A stretch of DNA of 38,890 nucleotides from Fimbriimonadaceae bacterium (GCA_019694835.1 JAIBBE010000100.1:1-38890), one strand, 5' to 3'; positions 1-7,929 are shown, numbered from the stretch's first letter. Notes: generated by a model not told the origin, from the sequence alone. Translations and numbers: made by a program.

Positions 1-2
1 CG

Positions 3-77
3 GATCTGGACAAGGCCGCGAAGAAGTTCGCCCACCTCCACACCAAGGCCAAGCGGACGGGTGAATCCGAGCATTAG
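3..77 (+). CDS. 3' end of an unidentified gene (partial)
   Basis: Frame 3 is open from the left edge to a TAG at 75-77. It gives a lysine- and alanine-rich helical tail (DLDKAAKKFAHLHTKAK...). Only 24 codons are visible, so the product cannot be named. The alternative is a chance open frame, but the codon choice (GCC, AAG, CAC, ACC) fits coding sequence in a high-GC actinobacterium. Confidence 0.4.
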   Translation, partial: DLDKAAKKFAHLHTKAKRTGESEH

Positions 78-87
78 CCATCGGCGG

Positions 88-300
88 TTACCGCTGGGTG
101 GCCGGCCGTCGCAGGCGCCCGCCCGCATAGCGGTCAGCGACCTCAAGGCGTTCAGGCGTCGGTCGGCGCGGTATCGAAGGAGTCTGCACCGGAGGTGGAC
201 TCGGTCGCCGAAGCATTACCGGAGGCGGGTTCTGCGGCGGCTTCAGATGTCGCCAGCGTGCGCAGTACCGCTCCAGCTCATCCGCCTGGTCAGGGTCCAT
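88..300 (-). CDS. Possible small hypothetical protein, proline/arginine-rich (70 aa)
   Basis: Unrecognised. It has an ATG start with a GAGG-like ribosome binding site six bases upstream, an acidic helical N-terminus (MDPDQADELERYCARW) and then a low-complexity Pro/Arg tail. The start overlaps the end of another small minus-strand ORF (290-415) by 11 bp. The good-looking N-terminus and poor tail suggest a decayed or frameshifted gene rather than an intact one. The plus-strand frame over the same bases is Arg-rich and looks like a shadow. Low confidence. Confidence 0.25.
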   Translation of the reverse strand: MDPDQADELERYCARWRHLKPPQNPPPVMLRRPSPPPVQTPSIPRRPTPERLEVADRYAGGRLRRPATQR

Positions 301-415
301 AGTCGCCTCGCTCTACTCGCTTCTTCAACTCGGCGGCGGGAACCTGCCCCTTGCCGATCTCGTAGGCCCAGGGATCCAGACGGCCGAGGGTTCTAGCGGC
401 AGCTGTCGTACGCAA
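290..415 (-). CDS. Possible small ORF or gene remnant (about 41 aa)
   Basis: A minus-strand frame open after a TAA reads in a protein-like way (TLGRLDPWAYEIGKGQV, then AAELKKRVERGDYGP) and ends at 290. The only start candidate is TTG at 415, and I see no ribosome binding site. The ATG of the next ORF (300) overlaps its stop, which would suit translational coupling. Because the sequence looks protein-like but lacks a proper 5' end, a truncated gene is the likeliest explanation. Family not recognised. Confidence 0.22.
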   Translation of the reverse strand: MRTTAAARTLGRLDPWAYEIGKGQVPAAELKKRVERGDYGP

Positions 416-441
416 CTCGAAGTCGGCTTAATCGCAATCGA

Positions 442-1032
442 TTACGAAAACCTCAGGTCAAACCCGAGCATGCGCGAAAACGCGTCGACCGAAGCTTCTC
501 GGCCCGGCGGCCACCGCTCTTGCCACTCCTGGAGCGGAACATCGGCAAGTGGGTCGAAGGCGCCGGCCAGTCGGGGGTATTCCTCGCGCTTCCATACCCG
601 CAGGCGGTCATCTCCCATCGAGAATGCCCTGAGCCGGTCCAGTTGGTCGCTCTGGACCTCTGGTGGCGCATCCAAGCGCACCGCGATTCCGTTCATGAAA
701 CTGTGTCGACCCAGTGCGAAACCGCGCACTCCCGGCAGCCGCCTCAGCCTCTGATTGACCGCACGGCAGTCAGCGCAGGCGAGCCACGAGTATTTGGACG
801 CACCGCCGGCGGTGGCCCGAAAGCAGATGATGCAGAGGTCGTACTCGCTGGACACATCGGCGCCCCACCACTTCAATGGATGGTCCTCGCACCGGCAGGA
901 TTGCCACAGCCGGGGACCGCACGTCCGCGGGGGGACTGGGCCGCGAATCTGCCCGCACGGAATGTGCACGCAAAGCTTGTGAAGGCGTTGGCGTAATGCT
1001 GCGTCGGTCGCGCTGACTTCTTGTTCGTCCAT
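442..1032 (-). CDS. Cysteine-rich hypothetical protein, probably zinc-binding
   Basis: I chose the internal ATG at 1032 (MDEQEVSATDAALRQRLHKL). The frame can be extended upstream to a GTG at 1080, but those 16 residues look non-native. About 196 residues. The N-terminal two thirds carry several Cys/His clusters in order: CVHIPC, RTCGPRLWQSCRCEDH, CIICF and CADC, which looks like one or two zinc-ribbon-type sites. The C-terminal third is acidic with Trp-rich segments (EWQERWPPGREASVDAF) and no known motif. Transcribed on the same strand as the NrtR-type gene upstream of it, 190 bp apart. The family is not recognised and no function is assigned. Confidence 0.6.
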   Translation of the reverse strand: MDEQEVSATDAALRQRLHKLCVHIPCGQIRGPVPPRTCGPRLWQSCRCEDHPLKWWGADVSSEYDLCIICFRATAGGASKYSWLACADCRAVNQRLRRLPGVRGFALGRHSFMNGIAVRLDAPPEVQSDQLDRLRAFSMGDDRLRVWKREEYPRLAGAFDPLADVPLQEWQERWPPGREASVDAFSRMLGFDLRFS

Positions 1033-1222
1033 GTGCTCGCCGTTCCGGTGGCGCCACCCTCGGGCACCCACCACTTGCACGCTTGCGCGTGCCCGCTCTT
1101 CCCCTGGGGCACCGTGCGGTGGTTGCGCGGTTGCCGGGACGACGGGCCAGGTACCCGAACAGTCGTCCGCTCGTGAGCTATCGCAAGTGTAGCGGGACGA
1201 TCCGACAAGCGGGGATGAACTG

Positions 1223-1915
1223 CTATCGCCCCGAAGGGTGCGGTTCGCCTCGTCTTCTTCGCCGGAACAACTCGGCCGGCCGACCCCGAGTTCCCTTGGA
1301 CATCTCCCCCGTGCCGACCAGTTTGTCCCTCATCTCGCGGCGGAACATGTCGCGGTCCAACGGTTCACCGGCGACCGCCTCGTGCAGCTTGCGCAACTCG
1401 AGGACGGTGAAGGTTTCCCCCAGCAGCCGATCAGGATCAGGCTCCGCCTCGTAGCGGGACCGGATGTGTTCGACCGCCGAGTCGATGATCAGCCGGTGGT
1501 CATAGACGAGCCGGCCCGGGCTATCGACGGGCACCAAGCGCGTGTCGGTCTCAAACCGTGAGGCCAGGCGGTCGGGGCGCACGACGGCCCAGTGCGCCAC
1601 CGACAGTACCCAGCCGCGATCGTCGCGCTTCGGATCGTCGAACACCCGCAGTTGGTGAGGGGCGACGCCCTCTACCCCCGCCTTGGTCCGCAGGGAGCGC
1701 CGCACCGCGTCGGCCAGCCGCTCTCCTTTCCAGAGGAACGTGCCGGGCAGTCTCCACCCCGACAGAGACTCCCGCTTGACCTCGAGCACCAACAGCCCCT
1801 CGTCGGGATCGGGTGTCAGCAACGCGGTGTCCACCGCGACCGAAGGTCTCGGATAGTCCTCCAGCGTGCGGCCCGTCGAGTCACGGAATTTTTTGTCGGT
1901 CATGACAGTTAGCAT
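1223..1915 (-). CDS. NrtR-type transcriptional regulator (Nudix-like domain plus winged helix)
   Basis: 230 residues. Residues about 25-150 form a Nudix-fold domain beginning VAVDTALLTPDPDEGLLVLEV. The region that should be the catalytic Nudix box (GERLADAVRRSLRTKAG) lacks the REx2EExG glutamates, as expected for NrtR, where the domain senses ADP-ribose-type ligands instead of hydrolysing them. The C-terminus (FTVLELRKLHEAVAGEPLD... then FRREM... and RGRPAELFRRRR) matches the NrtR winged-helix pattern. In the known family the protein represses NAD-metabolism genes and is released by ADP-ribose. Here it is divergent from an ADP-ribosylglycohydrolase gene, which suggests it controls that gene and itself. 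Start ATG 1915; ATG 1903 is an in-frame alternative. No clear ribosome binding site. Confidence 0.85.
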   Translation of the reverse strand: MLTVMTDKKFRDSTGRTLEDYPRPSVAVDTALLTPDPDEGLLVLEVKRESLSGWRLPGTFLWKGERLADAVRRSLRTKAGVEGVAPHQLRVFDDPKRDDRGWVLSVAHWAVVRPDRLASRFETDTRLVPVDSPGRLVYDHRLIIDSAVEHIRSRYEAEPDPDRLLGETFTVLELRKLHEAVAGEPLDRDMFRREMRDKLVGTGEMSKGTRGRPAELFRRRRRGEPHPSGR

Positions 1916-1945
1916 AGCGGTATGAGTTCCGATTTTACGCGCTGA

Positions 1946-1997
1946 CGTCTCTAAAGAGTTGACCAGTGACGCTGGTTTAGAGTATAATCGTCTCTAA
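1946..1997. promoter_or_regulatory. Candidate NrtR operators in the divergent promoter
   Basis: Two copies of CGTCTCTAA lie at 1946-1954 and 1989-1997. Each is the right or left part of an inverted repeat: CTCT-AA-AGAG at 1949-1958, and TTAGAG (1977-1982) with CTCTAA (1992-1997) separated by 9 bp. The second repeat encloses the -10 box of the rightward promoter and the first abuts its -35 box. The placement suits a repressor blocking both divergent genes. That NrtR is the binder is inferred from gene context. Confidence 0.6.
1959..1988 (+). promoter_or_regulatory. Sigma-A-type promoter of the ADP-ribosylglycohydrolase operon
   Basis: TTGACC (1959-1964) and a perfect TATAAT (1983-1988) are separated by 18 bp. 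This is an unusually strong match for a high-GC actinobacterium. Transcription should start near 1995, leaving a leader of about 35 nt with a GGGGGAAGG ribosome binding site at 2009-2017. A possible opposite -10 (TAAAAT, complement of 1932-1937) could serve the regulator gene. Confidence 0.7.
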
Positions 1998-2029
1998 GTA
2001 CACGAGTCGGGGGAAGGACGGTGGTCGCC

Positions 2030-3469
2030 ATGGCGTCACTACATGATCGGATCGAGGGTGTCCTGCTGGGCACCGCAGCGGGGGATGCGTTGGGTGCGCC
2101 GTACGAGTTCGGGCCGCCACGCGGTCCCGAGCTGGAGGTCGCCATGGTGGGCGGCGGCCCCTGGGCGCCGGGGGAATGGACCGACGACACCGCCATGGCC
2201 GTCGCCATCGCTCAGGCCATCGCGACGGGTGGAGACGCCCGCGATGAGGCCGTGCAGGACGCCATCGTCGCGCGCTGGCTCGAATGGAGCCACAATGCGA
2301 AAGACGTTGGTGTCCAGACACGCTCAGTACTCAGCGGTGCTGCGCGCGGAGGAATCTCTGCGGAGCGGGCTCGTGCCGAGGCGGCCGGGTTGCATCAGCG
2401 GACCGGTCGATCGGGGGGTAACGGCTCCCTCATGCGCACAGCGCCGCTCGCGCTGGCCTACCTCGACGACGAGCAGGCCCTCGTCGAGGCCGCTGGTGCG
2501 ATCAGCGAGCTCACCCACTTCGATCCCGACGCCGGCGACGCCTGCGTGCTGTGGACGCTCGCGATTCGCCACGCGGTGCTGAGTGCCGAACTCGACGTCC
2601 GGGTGGGGCTGCGTCACCTTCATCCTGGCCGACGCGAACTGTGGTCGGAGCGGCTTGACGTTGCCGAGGCCTCTCGTCCGGCAGATATCGCCAGGAACGG
2701 GTGGACGGTGGCTGCCTTGCAGGCCGCGTGGTCCGCGATCGTCCACACGGCGCCCGGACCGGACGCGCCCCGCGCCGACCATCTTCGGCTCGGCTTGGAC
2801 GCCGCGGTGCGCGCCGGTGATGACACGGACACCGTCGCGGCGATCGCCGGCGGGCTGCTCGGGGCCGCCTACGGTGCGTCCGCCGTGCCGCTGGAGTGGC
2901 GGGTGCTGTTGCACGGCTGGCCCGGGCTGCGCGCGCACGATCTGGTGGACCTCGCGGCGGCCATCGCCCGCGGTGGCAAGCCGGACTCGTTTGACTTCAG
3001 CTACCTCGACTCCCCCATCGAGACCGTGGCGGTCCACCCGCATGACGACAAAGTGTTGCTCGGGGGTGTTGGGGTGCTGCGCGACCTGCCGGACGGTGTC
3101 GATGCGGTGGTCTCGCTGTGCAGGCTGGCCGACGAGGATATGCGCGACGACATGCCGCACGTCGAGGTCCGGCTCATTGACCGGCCCGAGACCGACGAGA
3201 ACCCGCACCTCGACTTCGTGCTGACCGATGCGGTTCGCGCCGTCGAACGACTCCGCGAAGAGGGCCGCACCGTGCTGTTGCACTGCGTGGGCGCCTACAG
3301 TCGCACGCCGACGGTCGCCGCGCTCTACGGAGCCCGACGACGGGGCATCAGCACCGAGCAGGCGCTGCGCGATGTCCAGTCGGTGCTCCCCCGCTCCCAT
3401 CCGAACCCGGCGTTCCGGGCGGCGTTGACGCGGCTGGACCCGACGACCATTGAAGGAGGGGTGAACTGA
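2030..3469 (+). CDS. ADP-ribosylglycohydrolase fused to a dual-specificity/tyrosine phosphatase domain
   Basis: I prefer ATG 2030 (MASLHDRIEGVLLGTAAGDA), 12 nt after GGGGGAAGG, over GTG 2021, which sits too close to that site. Residues about 1-310 are a DraG-type hydrolase, which removes ADP-ribose from protein side chains or related molecules. The metal-site motifs WTDDTAMAVAIAQAI near the N-terminus and GDDTDTVAAIAGGLLGAAYG near residue 270 are both present. Residues about 320-479 form a second domain with the HCX5R phosphatase loop (HCVGAYSRTPT), so catalytic Cys and Arg are present. The fusion could remove ADP-ribose and then act on a phosphate, but its substrate is unknown. Divergent from the NrtR-type gene and coupled by TGATG to the next gene. 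Confidence 0.85.
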   Translation: MASLHDRIEGVLLGTAAGDALGAPYEFGPPRGPELEVAMVGGGPWAPGEWTDDTAMAVAIAQAIATGGDARDEAVQDAIVARWLEWSHNAKDVGVQTRSVLSGAARGGISAERARAEAAGLHQRTGRSGGNGSLMRTAPLALAYLDDEQALVEAAGAISELTHFDPDAGDACVLWTLAIRHAVLSAELDVRVGLRHLHPGRRELWSERLDVAEASRPADIARNGWTVAALQAAWSAIVHTAPGPDAPRADHLRLGLDAAVRAGDDTDTVAAIAGGLLGAAYGASAVPLEWRVLLHGWPGLRAHDLVDLAAAIARGGKPDSFDFSYLDSPIETVAVHPHDDKVLLGGVGVLRDLPDGVDAVVSLCRLADEDMRDDMPHVEVRLIDRPETDENPHLDFVLTDAVRAVERLREEGRTVLLHCVGAYSRTPTVAALYGARRRGISTEQALRDVQSVLPRSHPNPAFRAALTRLDPTTIEGGVN

Positions 3470-4251
3470 TGACCAGTTCCACGGATACCCGAGCTGTCAT
3501 CGTCCTCGGCGACAAGGACACCGGCACTCGTCTCGAGATGCTGGAAGCCCGGGCCGTCGAATGCGGGGTGTCGATCACCGAGACGCACACGTTCGAGGGC
3601 AGCGAGGCCGCCCAGCAGGACAACGTCGCCGACATCGGCGCCGCGTTCACCGCGTTGTGCCACGCCTTGGGAACCCGGTCCAATATCTGGCTGCCGTTTC
3701 CGCTCGACCTGATCCGTGAGGAGCACGTGCGCCGGCTCAGCCTGGTGCTGCAACGTCACGGGCTCGAACTGCTCATCGGGCGCGCCATGTGGTCGTGCCC
3801 GCGCGACAGTGGAGTCAGCGAGATCGATAGTGCATTGCGCCGGGAGGTCCGGGCTGTCGACGACCTCGACCATGCCGTATTGGCTGCACTCGGTGGGCTG
3901 ACGCTGACCGATGAGATCGAGTCGATGCTGCGGGCGGACGACGCGAGCTCTGTCGTGGGACACCCGGGAGGGCAGGTGCTGGATGTTCTGCAGCAGTTGG
4001 AGATTCAGTACGGACCTCACCCGGGGCTACCTTCGAGTCGCGCGGCCTGGAAGATCCGGCAGCCTGGCCTGCAACTGTTCGCGGGCTGGCTTGTTCGCCA
4101 GTGCGAGATGACCCAGGGCCAAGCGGCAAGCTTCCTGAACGCGTTGGGTCACCGCACGAAGAGCGGGCGCAGCTGGAAGCGGTCAACGCTTTCGACGCTC
4201 ATCAAGGACCGCCACACGAGCCAACAGGATCTGTTCCAGCGGTCGGCATGA
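3469..4251 (+). CDS. Hypothetical protein with a recombinase-like C-terminal segment
   Basis: 260 residues. The start codon overlaps the preceding stop (TGATG), so it is co-translated with the ADP-ribosylglycohydrolase fusion. The C-terminal region (about 205-250: QGQAASFLNALGHRTKSGRS followed by W and STLSTLIKDR) resembles the DNA-binding recombinase domain of large serine recombinases, a pattern of the type LNxxGxRTxxGxxW. The N-terminus (AVIVLGDKDTGTRLEMLEAR...) has an alternating beta/alpha look, but I see no catalytic serine motif of a resolvase. It may be a non-catalytic relative used for DNA or protein binding. Function unknown, but operon position links it to ADP-ribose metabolism. 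Confidence 0.6.
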   Translation: MTSSTDTRAVIVLGDKDTGTRLEMLEARAVECGVSITETHTFEGSEAAQQDNVADIGAAFTALCHALGTRSNIWLPFPLDLIREEHVRRLSLVLQRHGLELLIGRAMWSCPRDSGVSEIDSALRREVRAVDDLDHAVLAALGGLTLTDEIESMLRADDASSVVGHPGGQVLDVLQQLEIQYGPHPGLPSSRAAWKIRQPGLQLFAGWLVRQCEMTQGQAASFLNALGHRTKSGRSWKRSTLSTLIKDRHTSQQDLFQRSA

Positions 4252-4375
4252 GTAATCGAGCATCGCTCGAGAGCGATCAGAATTGATTCCAGCTGTAGTC
4301 GCCGAGACCGCGAACCAAGTCTGTCAATCAGGCCGTCTGCTCATAACGCCGGCCGGAAATTGCAGCGTAGGTCTG

Positions 4376-4390
4376 ATCGCAAATTGCGAT
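4376..4390. promoter_or_regulatory. Operator-like palindrome upstream of the helicase-nuclease operon
   Basis: ATCGCAA and TTGCGAT flank a single A (4376-4390), extended outwards by GTCTG and CAGA arms with a two-base bulge. A TGCTAAATT extended -10-like element follows at 4409-4417. The site lies in front of the TTG at 4462 that I favour as the helicase start, and would be inside the gene if TTG 4360 were used. No regulator is assigned. Confidence 0.35.
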
Positions 4391-4461
4391 ATCAGATCAC
4401 CAGAACCCTGCTAAATTCTGCGTCCAGTCCAGTTCAACGCGCGGTCAAACGGGGGCACGAG

Positions 4462-6774
4462 TTGATTACCACGAAGGAGTTCTATCGCTGCCATGAAGAA
4501 GCGCTGGGATTCCTGCCCGACCCAGAAAAGTGGGAGGCGATAAGCGCCGACGCGACAGCAACCTTGTGCCTGGTCGCTGGTCCTGGTACAGGCAAGACCG
4601 CTTGCTTGGCCGCCCGCTTGCTGAAGTTGATGCTCGTCGACGACCTCCCACCTGACGGGATCGTCGCCACCACGTTCACAACAAAGGCAGCAGCGGAGTT
4701 GAGGTCCAGGGTGTTGGACTGGGGATTCCGCATGACCAATCACCTCGCTGCCGACGACCGTCTAAGTAAGGCGAAGCGAAAGGCCGCCGAAGGACTCGAT
4801 ATCAACCAGGTCATTACTGGAACCATTGACAGCCTCTGCGAGGACATGCTGGTTCGCTACAGAGACGCAGGGGTGCAGCCAGTCACAGTGGTGGATGAGT
4901 TCGTTGCGAAGACCATGCTGCTGCGAGAGGGCCTCTTTCAGGATGGTCGCTTTCGGAGCACGAGGTTCAATGAGCTGCTTATGCGACTTGACGCCAAGAC
5001 CAACACCTTCGGATGGAATATTGCGCGAAAGACAAATGTCCTAGGAGCCGCTGCCGATCGAATCATGCACGACCGCGTGAATATCTCGAAGTATCGGCGT
5101 ACACGCAACGCAGATGAAGCGTACAAGCGGACAAAGCTACTCGAGGCCGTTGCGTCGTATGAGGGACAACTCGCCGAGCGTTTGATGTTGGACTATGCAG
5201 GCTTGGAACAAGAAGCCCTACATCGCTTAGAGAGAGGGCAACTCACGGCGTTCACCAGTCGGGTCCAAGCCGTCTTGGTCGACGAGTACCAGGACACCAA
5301 TCTGCTCCAAGAGCGGATTTACTTTGAACTCGGCAAAGCCTGTAATGGTGCGCTTACTGTCGTTGGTGACGACGACCAGAGCCTCTATCGCTTCCGCGGA
5401 GCGACCGTCGAACTCTTCAGTGGATTCCCAGGCCGAGCCCGCGAGGAAGGCTGGGAGGCGGAACCGATCTTTCTTCAAACCAACTATCGATCGTCCAAGC
5501 GAGTGGTTGAGTTCGTAGACAAGTTCGCACGAGTTGACCCCGGCTATCAGGCTGTACGGGCAAAAAACAAGCCGGCGCTAAAGGCTCACGGACAAGCCCA
5601 CGAAGGGCCACCGATACTTGCGATGTTCCGCGAAACCCCAGAAGAATTGGCTCAGTCTTTAGCAGAAGTCCTGCGCCAAATTTTCCAGGGCAGGGGTCTC
5701 CAGGTTCCAGGCTTCGGGAAAGTTACTTGTAATCGGACCGCTGGCCATGTCGGAGATGCTGCGCTACTTTGTGGCAGTCCCCTCGAGTACCGCGGGGGCA
5801 AGCCAACACTTCCCGGACTGTTACGCGAGGCTCTGCGCGAATCTCCTCAGATCGAGGTTTTCAACCCTCGCGGCCAGGTATTCCAAGACATCCCAACTGT
5901 CGCTTGTCTCGGGGGCACTCTGTTGTCCTGTCTCGACCCGGATAGGCGCGTTGAGGACGCAGTCTTCCTAAGCCCTGAGATGAGAAGGACTTTCCAATCA
6001 TGGAGGCTGGCTGCTTCGACTTGCAGACCGTTCCTCAAGGGAGGTTCCAAGTTCATTGACGGGTGGCGATCGAGGGAGCGCAGTTTCAAGTCGTGGCCCG
6101 GGCGGGTCTCGGCGCTAGAACTACTGTATTCGCTTGCATCATTCCTCCCCCAACTCCATGACGATCCTGAGGGCCAGGTGTATCTGGAGGTATTCGCACG
6201 TCAGTTGTCGGCCTGCGAACAAGTGAGCTCGTTCCGGGGCAGAGTGTTGACTGACCCGGCCGGCCCGAGGAACGCCAAGGGTCTGAGCCTGGCCGAACGC
6301 AGTGTCGGCGACCTTATCCAACACTTCCTCGGGCCGATCGCCACTGGCAGTGTCGATGTCAACGAGGACCTCATCGATGACTTCCCGAGAAATCGACTGC
6401 CCGTCTTGTCCATCCACCAGGCCAAAGGGCTCGAATTCCCACTCACGATTGTCGACGTTGGGTCATCCTTCAAGAACAATCACCACGGGCACCGATTCAA
6501 GCGCTTTCCTGATGGCGCCACGTCAGCGCAGGCTATGGAAGACCACTTCCGCCCTTACACCCCGCTTGGTCGGCCACATCGTTCGGACATGAATCGCGCA
6601 TTTGACGACCTTTATCGTCAATACTTCGTCGCCTTCAGTCGTGCACGAGACGTCCTATTGCTGGTTGCATTGGACTCAGCTCGGCCTGACGGCAGTATTC
6701 CCAACATCGCCGTCGGCTGGACACGGGATGGTCATTCTCCGTGGGCTGATGACCCACCCTGGCTCGAAATCTAA
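4462..6774 (+). CDS. UvrD/Rep-like superfamily 1 DNA helicase
   Basis: The frame is open from TTG 4360 (804 aa). TTG 4462 (ITTKEFYRCHEEALGF; 770 aa) has a GGGGGC purine tract six bases upstream and begins just before the helicase core, so I prefer it. Numbered from 4360, motif I is GPGTGKT (74-80), motif II DEYQDT (308-313), motif III GDDDQSLYRFRGA (336-348), motif IV NYRSS (375-379), motif V HQAKGLEF (near 683) and motif VI VAFSRARD (near 757). All SF1A motifs are present, so an active ATP-dependent DNA translocase is expected. The middle and C-terminal thirds are divergent. Nine bases separate it from a RecB-like nuclease gene, which suggests a helicase-nuclease pair acting on DNA, perhaps in defence or repair. 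Confidence 0.85.
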   Translation: MITTKEFYRCHEEALGFLPDPEKWEAISADATATLCLVAGPGTGKTACLAARLLKLMLVDDLPPDGIVATTFTTKAAAELRSRVLDWGFRMTNHLAADDRLSKAKRKAAEGLDINQVITGTIDSLCEDMLVRYRDAGVQPVTVVDEFVAKTMLLREGLFQDGRFRSTRFNELLMRLDAKTNTFGWNIARKTNVLGAAADRIMHDRVNISKYRRTRNADEAYKRTKLLEAVASYEGQLAERLMLDYAGLEQEALHRLERGQLTAFTSRVQAVLVDEYQDTNLLQERIYFELGKACNGALTVVGDDDQSLYRFRGATVELFSGFPGRAREEGWEAEPIFLQTNYRSSKRVVEFVDKFARVDPGYQAVRAKNKPALKAHGQAHEGPPILAMFRETPEELAQSLAEVLRQIFQGRGLQVPGFGKVTCNRTAGHVGDAALLCGSPLEYRGGKPTLPGLLREALRESPQIEVFNPRGQVFQDIPTVACLGGTLLSCLDPDRRVEDAVFLSPEMRRTFQSWRLAASTCRPFLKGGSKFIDGWRSRERSFKSWPGRVSALELLYSLASFLPQLHDDPEGQVYLEVFARQLSACEQVSSFRGRVLTDPAGPRNAKGLSLAERSVGDLIQHFLGPIATGSVDVNEDLIDDFPRNRLPVLSIHQAKGLEFPLTIVDVGSSFKNNHHGHRFKRFPDGATSAQAMEDHFRPYTPLGRPHRSDMNRAFDDLYRQYFVAFSRARDVLLLVALDSARPDGSIPNIAVGWTRDGHSPWADDPPWLEI

Positions 6775-6783
6775 AGGAAAGCA

Positions 6784-7929
6784 ATGGAACTGAGCGTTCG
6801 CAAACCGCCCTACCTCATTCCGTCCTACAGTCTCACCGGTGATCTCCTGAGCTTCCTAAGGTGTGGGCTCCAATATCGATATGGAACCTTGGGGCGACTC
6901 CCAGCAACACGTCCCGTTCAGATGTGGTTCGGGCAATTTATCCACGGCGTATTGGAGGAGGCATTTCTGCGCTACCGCCCAGAGCGCAAGATCGTCGGAG
7001 AGGCCGAGCTTGAAGAAATACTTGACTTGGTAGCACGCCGCCTTGCTGCTAGCGGCCTTCGTCCTCGGAATCGCGATCTCGAGGAGATGGGAAAGCAGCG
7101 TGCGCGTGCTGCAGTACACGAGCTCGGACCTGAGCTCTTCCCGCTCATTAGCCAAGCGGAAATTCCGCTGAACGGCACTCGTCATCTGCCACTTGACCGA
7201 TGGCCAAAATCGCTACCTCGGAGAGAGTCAGATCGCTACGAGATGGCCGGCATCATCGACGTGATCACTGAGGTGACGCTGGATGATCCAGCCACGAGAG
7301 AGAACCCAATCGTGTCAGCCATCAAAGCCGCGATACCAGACACTCGGAGCACATCTTTCGAGGTCATTGTCGACTATAAGGGCATGCGGAGACCTCCCCG
7401 AAAACGCCCTAGCCGCGGCGGCCCCGACTATTGGAGCATCTATGAATGGCAGCTTCAAACGTATGCAACGCTCCGAACTCTGCAACCCGATTCGCGTCCC
7501 GTTGCTGCTGGAGTCCTCCTGTACCTAAACGAGCTACGCCCGTCGATAAGCGATATCGCAGCGCTCCGCCGCGAAATTCGCCAGGGACTGACCGACGTTT
7601 ACCCTCAAGTCGGAAGCCGCGATGAGAAGCTACTGAGGAACCAAGGTTCAAGGGGCTCAATCCCTGAACTCTCCTTCGAGTTCCGGCTACAACGGGCCCT
7701 TCGCATCATTCCCATCACCAAGAAATCTCAAGAGACTGCTGCGCGCAACTTCGACAAGGTCGTATTCGACATAGAGATCGCGCGCGCGAAGGAGCAACAG
7801 GCCCCCCGTATTCGTGAGCAGTGGCCCAAGGACGCAAGCGATGAAGCCACTTGCGTCGCATGTGACTGGCGCACAGTGTGCCCGGACCACCGCGATGTAA
7901 AGGCTAAGCTTCCGACCGAGAGCGCGTGA
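6784..7929 (+). CDS. PD-(D/E)XK nuclease, RecB/AddB-like, with Fe-S cluster cysteines
   Basis: 381 residues, ATG 6784 with AAAGGAA upstream, nine bases after the helicase stop. The nuclease core reads GIIDVITEV (about 158-166), then FEVIVDYKG (about 190-198, the Asp-X-Lys of the PD-(D/E)XK site) and YEWQLQTYATL (the RecB Q/Y motif). Cys27 in the N-terminal helix, together with Cys357, Cys360 and Cys366 (CVACDWRTVC), matches the four-Cys iron-sulfur arrangement of AddB, Cas4 and similar nucleases. Together with the upstream SF1 helicase it resembles a compact AddAB-like DNA-end-processing machine. Its fixed place beside the Dpd genes suggests a shared defence role, but that is inference. Confidence 0.8.
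   Translation: MELSVRKPPYLIPSYSLTGDLLSFLRCGLQYRYGTLGRLPATRPVQMWFGQFIHGVLEEAFLRYRPERKIVGEAELEEILDLVARRLAASGLRPRNRDLEEMGKQRARAAVHELGPELFPLISQAEIPLNGTRHLPLDRWPKSLPRRESDRYEMAGIIDVITEVTLDDPATRENPIVSAIKAAIPDTRSTSFEVIVDYKGMRRPPRKRPSRGGPDYWSIYEWQLQTYATLRTLQPDSRPVAAGVLLYLNELRPSISDIAALRREIRQGLTDVYPQVGSRDEKLLRNQGSRGSIPELSFEFRLQRALRIIPITKKSQETAARNFDKVVFDIEIARAKEQQAPRIREQWPKDASDEATCVACDWRTVCPDHRDVKAKLPTESA

Noticed and set aside
873..1208. A minus-strand frame overlapping the Cys-rich hypothetical gene and its upstream region
   Set aside because: It is an out-of-frame overlap with an Arg/Pro/Ser-rich translation lacking protein-like features.
2324..3400. A 358-codon minus-strand open frame antisense to the ADP-ribosylglycohydrolase
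   Set aside because: Composition is that of a shadow frame, and the plus-strand product has intact motifs in both domains.
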